A stretch of 11,915 nt of DNA from JAGMXM01 sp964458325 (GTDB lineage: Bacteria; Verrucomicrobiota; Verrucomicrobiia; Limisphaerales; UBA1319). A model generated the notes under the pieces. That model saw nothing but the letters and a program-made list of their open reading frames with translations. It was not told the origin of the DNA and ran no database searches. Of this stretch, positions 1 to 6,033 are shown in pieces; the first letter of the stretch is position 1; each line of letters opens with the position of its first letter. The DNA lies in contig CAYWIM010000113.1 in the NCBI GenBank assembly GCA_964458325.1, positions 1-11,915 of the forward strand, read 5' to 3'. The position numbers and the translations under genes were made by a program.

Positions 1-635
1 CAGGCGAGCAAGCCCATTCCCGCGGCGATCATCGCGTTGAAGTAGAACTTGGCGCCCCAGTCGTGAAAGAGGGTCACCCCCAGCAACGCAAGGTTGGCCA
101 CCAGCGCGCCCCCGACGTTGTGAGCCACGTTCCAGACCGACACCGTGAGCCCGCGTTCGCGCAGGCTGAACCAGTGGACCATCGTTTTGCCGCAAGGCGG
201 CCAGCCCATCCCCTGCGCCCATCCATTGAGCGTCTGGAGGATGAAGAGGACGAACAGCGAGGCGTAGATCTCCTTGACCAGGCCGCAGATGGCCATGATC
301 AAACACGACAGCCAGAGGCCCAAGGGGAGAAAATATCGGGCGTTGCTTCGGTCGGAGACCGATCCCATCAGAAACTTCGAGAAACCATAGGCCACCGACA
401 GGCCGGTCAACGCCGAGCCCACCATGGCCTTGGTATGCTCCGGATGCTCCTCGAGAATATCGGGAATCGCCAGCGCCAAGTTTTTGCGCACGAGATAGTA
501 GGCGGCGTACCCGATAAAAATGCCCGCAAACACCTGGCGTCGGAGCTTGCGGTAAGCGGGATCGATTTGGTCGGCGGGCAATGGCTTAGCTGCGGGGGCG
601 GGGCGCAACAGAGCGAGGATGGGATCGAGAATCAT
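1..635 (-). CDS. glpT: GlpT/UhpT-family organophosphate:phosphate antiporter (3' end cut off by window edge)
   Basis: Inner-membrane major facilitator of the organophosphate:phosphate antiporter (OPA) family, which exchanges glycerol-3-phosphate or a sugar phosphate for inorganic phosphate. Only the first 211 codons are present. They match E. coli GlpT (recalled, not aligned by program) almost block for block: the N-terminal PAP..K..LPA.QIDP.YRKLR segment, GIFIGYAAYYLVRKN with the substrate-phosphate Arg at residue 50 (GlpT Arg45) and Lys51, YGFSKFLMGSVSDRSN (the MFS loop 2-3 signature), GWAQGMGWPPCGKTMVHWF, and SVWNVAHNVGGA. The start ATG shares its A with the TGA stop of the upstream hydrolase (TGATG), so translation is probably coupled and the gene belongs to the carbohydrate operon. 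No Shine-Dalgarno is visible. Family assignment is firm. The exact substrate (glycerol-3-phosphate, hexose phosphate or other) is inferred, since the second substrate Arg (GlpT Arg269) lies outside the window. Confidence 0.88.
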   Translation of the reverse strand, partial: MILDPILALLRPAPAAKPLPADQIDPAYRKLRRQVFAGIFIGYAAYYLVRKNLALAIPDILEEHPEHTKAMVGSALTGLSVAYGFSKFLMGSVSDRSNARYFLPLGLWLSCLIMAICGLVKEIYASLFVLFILQTLNGWAQGMGWPPCGKTMVHWFSLRERGLTVSVWNVAHNVGGALVANLALLGVTLFHDWGAKFYFNAMIAAGMGLLA

Positions 636-2059
636 CACGGATGGAAGGAGCGCAAGTAATTGTCCCGGTATGATCGAGCGGCCTCGGGATTGGTGAGCCA
701 CGCGTCCCAGTCCGGCGGCGGCCGTTTCAGGGCGGGCGGGGGCGGGATGCCCTTGCCATTCCAGCGCGCGCCCAGCTCCTGAAAGGCGCGTCCCCAGGCC
801 TTGGTTTGGCCGGCGACATCGAGAAGGCCGGTGAGCTGAGTGACATCGCGCGCTTCGGGGTGATCGTAGAGGCCCCAGTTGAGCCAGCCGCAGGCCAGGC
901 CGGCGGTGGCCTCGACCGCGCGCCGGCACCACCGGGCCTGATCTTCCTCGGTGGCGGGCCGATGGCGGCCCTGATCGATCGTCAGCCGCCCGCCCCCGTA
1001 CCAGCCGAACTCGGCCAGCACCACCGGCTTGCCGAACTGGGCGCACTCGCGAACGACCGACTCGAGGTAAGCCAGGTTCCGGACCTCGCCCGCGGGATCG
1101 TATTCGTAGAATCCATCGGCCAGCGGATAGAAGTGGATCTCCAGAAAGTCGACGAGCGGAGCGATTCGCTCGGGTCGGAAGCCGGAATAGTGTTGCAGGC
1201 CAGGCAACAAGACCGGCACCGACCACTGAATCAAGCCCACGGTGACCAGCGCATCGGGATCCGCGCGCCGGATGGCCTCGGCCTGGCGGCGGACCCAGGT
1301 TTCGGCCACGGCTTCACGAACGCGCTGGTAATCCAGCAGACGGGCGCGCGAGCTTGCAGCCTGCGGCAACGGCACGTCAGGATCTTCCCAGCGGACGGAA
1401 TCGGGGTCCATCCCCCAGGCGCGCGCGGCGCGCTCGGGAGCTTCATAATGGCGATGGATCCACTCTTTCCAGCGGGCCCGAATGCCGGGCGATTCCCAAG
1501 GAACGGAGGGTTCATTCAGCAGATCGTAAGCGAATAGGGCCGTCCGCCCCCGATATCGCGCCGCCAGCAGCCGCCAGAACTCCTCCTGCGCGCGCAGCAG
1601 CGTCTCGTCGGTGAACCGGTCGCCCCGGGCCCAGGCGGGAGTGCCTTCCCAATGATCGGGCCCCGTCGGGTGGACGTAGATGCCGTGGGATTCGGCCAGG
1701 TCGAGGAACTGATCGAACCGCTGCAAGCCTTTCTGGCTGAGAACACCCGGCTGCTCGAAGAACGAGCCCCACGTCAGAAAGACCCGCACGCAGTTGATCC
1801 CCAGGGCCTGCATCCGTTCGAAATCGAGACGAGCCAGGTCCGGATCGAACTTCTTCCACAGCTGCGGCGCCCAGCCGGTGCCGGGGCGGAAATAGTTGAC
1901 GCCCCAGGGAACCCAGGGTTTGCGCTCGGCAGTGACAAAGCCGCGTTTCTGGGAATCCACCCGGATTGAGGGAAGGGGCTCTGCCGCCCGGGCCTCGAGA
2001 CATGCAAGCCCGGCGAGCGCAACGGCCGACGCCCAGCAACCCATGGTCCGGATGATCAT
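635..2059 (-). CDS. Secreted clan GH-A glycoside hydrolase, GH5-like (cellulase/mannanase fold)
   Basis: A 474-residue exported retaining glycosidase of the GH5-like (beta/alpha)8 type. Residues 1-25 form a Sec signal peptide with likely cleavage after EARA, before AEPLP. The fold markers appear in order: WGVNYF near 52-57, GINCVRVF with the conserved Arg92, YDLLNEP with the acid/base Glu183, EIHFYP with His309, VVLAEFGWYGG with the nucleophile Glu350, and GWLNWGLYD with Trp394. Both catalytic Glu residues are present, so it should be active on beta-linked glycan; the family also contains mannanases, so cellulose should not be assumed. After the barrel there is a Pro-rich linker (about 436-450) and a short aromatic/basic tail ending SFHP. 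I chose ATG 2059 because it gives a proper signal peptide; ATG 2044 is a possible alternative. The frame stays open far upstream, but that part only shadows the GH28-like gene. It lies 71 bp downstream of that gene and its stop overlaps the transporter start. Confidence 0.87.
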   Translation of the reverse strand: MIIRTMGCWASAVALAGLACLEARAAEPLPSIRVDSQKRGFVTAERKPWVPWGVNYFRPGTGWAPQLWKKFDPDLARLDFERMQALGINCVRVFLTWGSFFEQPGVLSQKGLQRFDQFLDLAESHGIYVHPTGPDHWEGTPAWARGDRFTDETLLRAQEEFWRLLAARYRGRTALFAYDLLNEPSVPWESPGIRARWKEWIHRHYEAPERAARAWGMDPDSVRWEDPDVPLPQAASSRARLLDYQRVREAVAETWVRRQAEAIRRADPDALVTVGLIQWSVPVLLPGLQHYSGFRPERIAPLVDFLEIHFYPLADGFYEYDPAGEVRNLAYLESVVRECAQFGKPVVLAEFGWYGGGRLTIDQGRHRPATEEDQARWCRRAVEATAGLACGWLNWGLYDHPEARDVTQLTGLLDVAGQTKAWGRAFQELGARWNGKGIPPPPALKRPPPDWDAWLTNPEAARSYRDNYLRSFHP

Positions 2060-2130
2060 GATTGATGTATGCGTAAACGGATCGATTCTGCCAAGGATCA
2101 AGTTAGCGCCGGCCGTTCCGGCTGCGCGGG

Positions 2131-3729
2131 TCACTCCTGATCCAGGTCCTCCTCGCGGGCGCCGTCGGCCAGGATCAGCTCCTTGCCGTCTTGGGGGACG
2201 ATGTTGATGCCGGGATGGATCTGGCGGTTGTCGGGGCCGCTGACGCGCAACAGCCCGCCGGGCGTTGCCCAGCAGCCATTGACCCAGGCGGAGCGGACCG
2301 CCTCGAATTCGAGGAGCGGCCCCCGCGCATTTTGGCCGGCGGTCTTGACGCCGTCGACCTGGAGATCCGCAACATCCTCGGCCATCACCGCGGGCCGGGC
2401 ATCGGGCTGGAGGCAGGCCAGCTGGATCTGGCTGAGATGCAGGCCGCGGACATGGCGGCAGTAGAGGCCGAATGCCGGCAAGGGCCCGAACATGGTGGCT
2501 TCGGGATACTTTTCTGGGGCTTCGGGGACGATCTGGCGCGCGTCTTCGATCGTGCCGCCCCCGGCGAACTCGAGGCGGACGTGGTCGATGCTGACGTCCT
2601 CGGCGAGGCAGCCGGGCAGTCCGGTGATCGAGCATCCGATCCGGTCGGCGCCCGTGGCCTGGACGTGGCTGATCGACACGTGGCGGAGGCGGCCTTGGCC
2701 GGGGCGAGGCATGCCTGCCTCGAACGGGCGGCCCCGATCCCCCAGCCGCACAAACAGAGGGACGCGGACATTGCGCATGGTCAGGTGGGATGCCGTGATC
2801 CCTTCGAGCAGGCCGCCGTCGACCATCTCGATGGCGAGGCCGGCCAGGCGCGTGTCGTAGATCGCGCAGTTCGAGATCGCGATGTTCTCGAACCCGCCGT
2901 TGGATTCGGTGCCGAGCTTCAGGGCGTTGCAGAGGCTGCGGAGCACGCAGTTCGTGATGGCAATGTCGCGGCAGGGGCGGTCGAGGGTGCTCTTGAGCAC
3001 AATGGCGTCGTCCCCCGAATCGATCCGGCAGTCGCTGATGGTGACCCGCTGGCAGCCGTCGATGTCGATGCCGTCGTTGTTCTGGTTGCACCGGCTGTCG
3101 ACCTGGATGCCGCGGATGGCGACGTCATCGCACGCCAGGTAATGCTGGACCCACATGGGCGAGTCTCGAAAGGTGACATCGCGGACCTGGACGCCCCGGC
3201 AGCGGATCGCGCGCAGCAGGTAGGGCCTGACCAAGTACGGCCCCTTGAAGCCTCCGCCCTGGCCGTCGATCGTGCCTGAGCCCTCGATGGCAAACCCGTC
3301 GGCGTCCTCGGCATAGAGCAGGCTGCGCTCGGTGTAGGTGTCCGTGTACGATCGGATCGAGGGCCGGGTGGGTGGATAATCCTCGAGCTGCGGGCTTCCC
3401 TGGAGGACGGCGCCTGGCTCGAGATGCAGCCGAACCCGGCTTCGCAGAAACAGGGTTCCGGACCGGAACACGCCTGCGGGAAAAAGGACGGCTCCGCCGC
3501 CGGCCTCGGCACAGTCGTTGATGGCTTGCTGGATGGCTTGGGTGTTCAACCTTCGGCCGTCGCCCACGGCGCCATAGGACGTGATGTCCAGAGGCGGTGT
3601 GGCGGGGGCGGGCTCGGGGTCGGCAGCGCCGGCGGCAGATGCCAGGCTTGCGCCGCCGATCCCCGCGGCCGCCCCAAGCCACTGGCGGCGTGTCAGCGCG
3701 CGCGAATCGGATCGATGATTAAGGTTCAT
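2131..3729 (-). CDS. Tat-exported GH28-like beta-helix protein (polygalacturonase superfamily, divergent active site)
   Basis: A 532-residue right-handed parallel beta-helix protein. The N-terminus carries a twin-arginine signal (TRRQWLGAAAG, Arg14-Arg15) followed by an Ala-rich stretch with likely cleavage near residue 35. The mature part opens with the pectin-lyase-fold signature ITSYGAVGDGRRLNTQAIQQAI (about 49-70). GH28 landmarks follow: NNDGIDI (Asn218, Asp219; usual NTD), DSGDDAIVLK (Asp240, Asp241; usual DD), then CNALKLGTESNGGF (about 267-280) where GHG would be expected and GLAIEMVDGG (about 297-306) where RIK would be expected. The catalytic Asp cluster is therefore kept, but the His and the Arg/Lys that bind the galacturonate carboxylate are not. 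This fits a GH28-like hydrolase acting on something other than plain polygalacturonate. The start overlaps the upstream stop as ATGA, preceded by a weak GGGA. Fold assignment is strong; substrate is unknown. Confidence 0.85.
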   Translation of the reverse strand: MNLNHRSDSRALTRRQWLGAAAGIGGASLASAAGAADPEPAPATPPLDITSYGAVGDGRRLNTQAIQQAINDCAEAGGGAVLFPAGVFRSGTLFLRSRVRLHLEPGAVLQGSPQLEDYPPTRPSIRSYTDTYTERSLLYAEDADGFAIEGSGTIDGQGGGFKGPYLVRPYLLRAIRCRGVQVRDVTFRDSPMWVQHYLACDDVAIRGIQVDSRCNQNNDGIDIDGCQRVTISDCRIDSGDDAIVLKSTLDRPCRDIAITNCVLRSLCNALKLGTESNGGFENIAISNCAIYDTRLAGLAIEMVDGGLLEGITASHLTMRNVRVPLFVRLGDRGRPFEAGMPRPGQGRLRHVSISHVQATGADRIGCSITGLPGCLAEDVSIDHVRLEFAGGGTIEDARQIVPEAPEKYPEATMFGPLPAFGLYCRHVRGLHLSQIQLACLQPDARPAVMAEDVADLQVDGVKTAGQNARGPLLEFEAVRSAWVNGCWATPGGLLRVSGPDNRQIHPGINIVPQDGKELILADGAREEDLDQE

Positions 3730-5957
3730 GGTTTTCCCGAAGGGTTGGGGCTGGCGCCTTCAAACTGGATGGTCCGGCTCGAGATCTTGCCCGATTGGAT
3801 CTCCCGGACCACCGCGGTGGCGGAGTGCGGTCCGGGCGCCGGCGCTGCAAGATGGTAGGCGTGGTAGTAATCGGTGTAGGCAGCGGCTCGCGGGGATTTG
3901 GGCGCGACGATCGTTGGGGCCGCTTCGGCCCCATCGACCGTGAGCCGGACCAGCTCGGCAATGGGGATCTTCGGCAGGCCTTGCGTCGTGTTTTGCCAGG
4001 CGCAGCGGACCCGGAGCGTCACGCCCGATTCCGGCCGTGCCGCCTCGAACGAATCCTCCGGGCGGACGGCGACGATCGACACCATCGGGCGCTGGATCGC
4101 CGGATGATTCCACCAGCGCCACTCGGACTGGCGTTCGAGGACGAACTCCCGCACCGAGCTCGAGCTCGAGTGGATCCATGTCTCGAAACCGCTGGCGGCG
4201 TCGTGCCGGACGGCGGCGACCCATTGATGACGGAGCGCGTTGAGCCAGCCTTCCCACGTGGGCGCCTCCGCCAGGAACAGCGTGCGAAACCCGGCCGTCA
4301 TGTCGGCAAACCACCATGGCTCGACGCCGTGGGCGTCCTGGAGCGCGACAAAGGGGATGCGCCCGCGGTAGCACGCGAGAAACGGCTCGCTGTTGCAGAA
4401 ATCGGGGTTCCCGAAATGGTACGTGCTGATCGCGGCGTAGCCGCCGCGTTCGATCGAATCCTCGAGGAACAGCCGGACGAGCTCCTCGTTCTCCCCGAAC
4501 TGCCAGATCAGGCGTCCGCCGGCCGCCTCGAGAGGCGAGAGCCGGCGGCGGCGGAATTCGGGCCACGCGATGGTCTCGGGGCCGGCGAGCGACGGCCCGA
4601 AGCCGGCCCCGGGAGGGGCGACGATATCGCTGATGTGGCTGTAGGCGCCGAGGCCGGGAACGTCGATCCAGGTGCCGTATTCCTCGTTTGCGATGAAGAA
4701 CCGTGTGGGGATGTTCTGGCGATCGGCGAGGGACTGGGCGCGGGCCAGCCAGTCGGGCCGGGCGTTCTTGGCGCCCCACAAGTGGATCCGAAGAGCGCGG
4801 GCCAGGTCGACCGCCTCAGCCGGGCTGCCCTGGCCGTGGGCTTCGATCTGGATAGAGTAGACCTTGAGGGTGGGGGGCAGGGCGGACTTTTGCGGAAGGG
4901 GGCGGGGAGGATGGTCGCGCAGGGACGCCAGTCCGTCGAGTGCATGGAGCGCCTCGAGGGCGTATCGGGTGGCCATCGGATTGCTGGGGCAGCCGGGGCG
5001 GTCGCCAAATCCGCCGTCGTCATTCCAGAGCGACTGGAGGTATTCGAGGCAAGCGGCGCGGTGGCCGGGCTCCGCGCCGAGCAGGCGCAGCGCCATCACT
5101 GCGGCCCAGGTGCAAGCGGCGCTGTCGACGCCGGCGAACTGCGGCTGCGGCTGCCAGGTGAAGCCGCCATTGGGCATCTGGCAAGCCTGAAGCCAGGCAA
5201 CCGTCTCGGTGCGCTTCTCTCCGGCGCGGTGCAGCAGATCCATCGCTTGGAGCCCCCACAGCGTGTTGAGCACATGCCCATCCCCGCCATCGGCCGCAGG
5301 GGTATTGTTGAAGCTGCCGTTGGTGCGCCGCCGTTTTTCGAGATAGGGGACAAAATCGGCGGCGAGATCGTCGAGCGGCAATCCGAGCAGCGCCCGGCAT
5401 GCGAAGGCGGCCAGCTGGTGGCGCAGGACGGGGTACCCGTGGCGCTCATACTGTCGGAGATAGGGGGTGGGTTTGGTCCAGAGGCGGATCGGCTCGCGGA
5501 GCTCCGCGGCGTCCTCGCCGAGCCAGAGGAGGCTCTGGATCTGCTGGAATTCGAACTCCGGATGCTCCTGCTCGAGCTTCTTGAGCCGGGCGGGATGGTG
5601 GGTGCGGATGAACTGGGTCAGCTCGATGGGCTTGGGGGGCGGCTGATTCAGAACGCGATAACAGGCGACAACGGAGAATGCGGGAGTCAGATGCGAGTTG
5701 GATTGTCCTTCCCATGCATAGCCTCCATCCGGGCGCGACAAGCGTTCGAGATAGGCACGAATCCGGGATTGCCAAGCGGCCGCCGGGGCGGGCGGGTCTG
5801 CGACGGCGGCTTTGGGCGGGCCGACGGGTGGATCGATGGCGAGTGCAGCAAGCGCATTCGCGCCGCCCGGTTCAACCAGCCGAAGGGGGGCATCCGCGGC
5901 CTGAAGGCCGAGGCACGCCAGGCTCAAAGCCAGGATTTCGATTCTCGCGGTTTTCAT
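3726..5957 (-). CDS. Secreted two-domain protein: alpha/alpha-toroid repeats plus a PHP/CehA-like domain
   Basis: A 743-residue protein of unknown function, first gene of the operon. Residues 1-20 are a Sec signal peptide (likely cleavage LQA/ADA). Residues about 60-345 contain prenyltransferase/squalene-oxidase-type repeats with the recurring glycine-rich turn and following helix: DGGYAW (77), TNGSFN (212), NGGFTWQ (263) then VDSAACTW (277), and DDGGFGD (313). The DxDD of squalene-hopene cyclase is not seen, so terpene cyclisation is unlikely. Residues about 363-600 resemble the PHP/CehA metallohydrolase layout: IEAHGQGSPAEAVDLAR (371-387) where HxH...SPEE is usual, FFIANEEYGTW (420-430), YSHISDI (439-445), STYHFGN (511-517), and ALQDAHG (538-544) followed by RTLFLAEAPTWEGWLNAL, the usual spacing after the PHP DAH motif. 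Residues about 615-743 look like a beta-rich appendage. Toroid repeats are clearly visible; the PHP relation is my inference and the metal site looks altered. Confidence 0.7.
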   Translation of the reverse strand: MKTARIEILALSLACLGLQAADAPLRLVEPGGANALAALAIDPPVGPPKAAVADPPAPAAAWQSRIRAYLERLSRPDGGYAWEGQSNSHLTPAFSVVACYRVLNQPPPKPIELTQFIRTHHPARLKKLEQEHPEFEFQQIQSLLWLGEDAAELREPIRLWTKPTPYLRQYERHGYPVLRHQLAAFACRALLGLPLDDLAADFVPYLEKRRRTNGSFNNTPAADGGDGHVLNTLWGLQAMDLLHRAGEKRTETVAWLQACQMPNGGFTWQPQPQFAGVDSAACTWAAVMALRLLGAEPGHRAACLEYLQSLWNDDGGFGDRPGCPSNPMATRYALEALHALDGLASLRDHPPRPLPQKSALPPTLKVYSIQIEAHGQGSPAEAVDLARALRIHLWGAKNARPDWLARAQSLADRQNIPTRFFIANEEYGTWIDVPGLGAYSHISDIVAPPGAGFGPSLAGPETIAWPEFRRRRLSPLEAAGGRLIWQFGENEELVRLFLEDSIERGGYAAISTYHFGNPDFCNSEPFLACYRGRIPFVALQDAHGVEPWWFADMTAGFRTLFLAEAPTWEGWLNALRHQWVAAVRHDAASGFETWIHSSSSSVREFVLERQSEWRWWNHPAIQRPMVSIVAVRPEDSFEAARPESGVTLRVRCAWQNTTQGLPKIPIAELVRLTVDGAEAAPTIVAPKSPRAAAYTDYYHAYHLAAPAPGPHSATAVVREIQSGKISSRTIQFEGASPNPSGKP

Positions 5958-6033
5958 TGGTTGGGCGCCGAAGTTGTAGCAAGCGCGATTCCCGGTTGCC
6001 AGTGCCGAATGGCTCCCTCATGCTGGGGTGCGG
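5958..6033. promoter_or_regulatory. Divergent intergenic region between the carbohydrate operon and the helicase
   Basis: This 76-bp gap separates two outward-facing genes and must hold the helicase promoter and probably that of the operon. On the minus strand TGGCAA, a 17-bp spacer and TACAAC form a poor sigma70-like match (3/6 and 4/6), which is not convincing. On the plus strand GGGG at 6024-6027 sits 6 nt before the helicase ATG and may act as a weak ribosome-binding site. No operator-like palindrome or riboswitch is visible. Confidence 0.3.

Noticed and set aside
2108..2122. Small hairpin (GCCGG/CCGGC) between the GH28-like and GH5-like genes as a terminator
   Set aside because: Only 5 bp of stem and no T-run after it on the transcribed strand, so it is unlikely to end transcription within the operon.
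2060..3091. Upstream extension of the GH5-like open frame
   Set aside because: It lies within the GH28-like gene in another frame, is Arg/Pro-rich without motifs, and would bury the clear signal peptide that begins at 2059.
3726..5957. Squalene-hopene cyclase function for the toroid protein
   Set aside because: The catalytic DxDD motif is not seen, the protein carries a signal peptide, and there are no terpenoid genes nearby. Only the repeat fold is shared.
5964..5992. Sigma70-like promoter (TGGCAA, 17 bp, TACAAC) for the minus-strand operon
   Set aside because: Only 3 of 6 and 4 of 6 consensus matches; chance matches of this quality are common, so it is not listed as a promoter.
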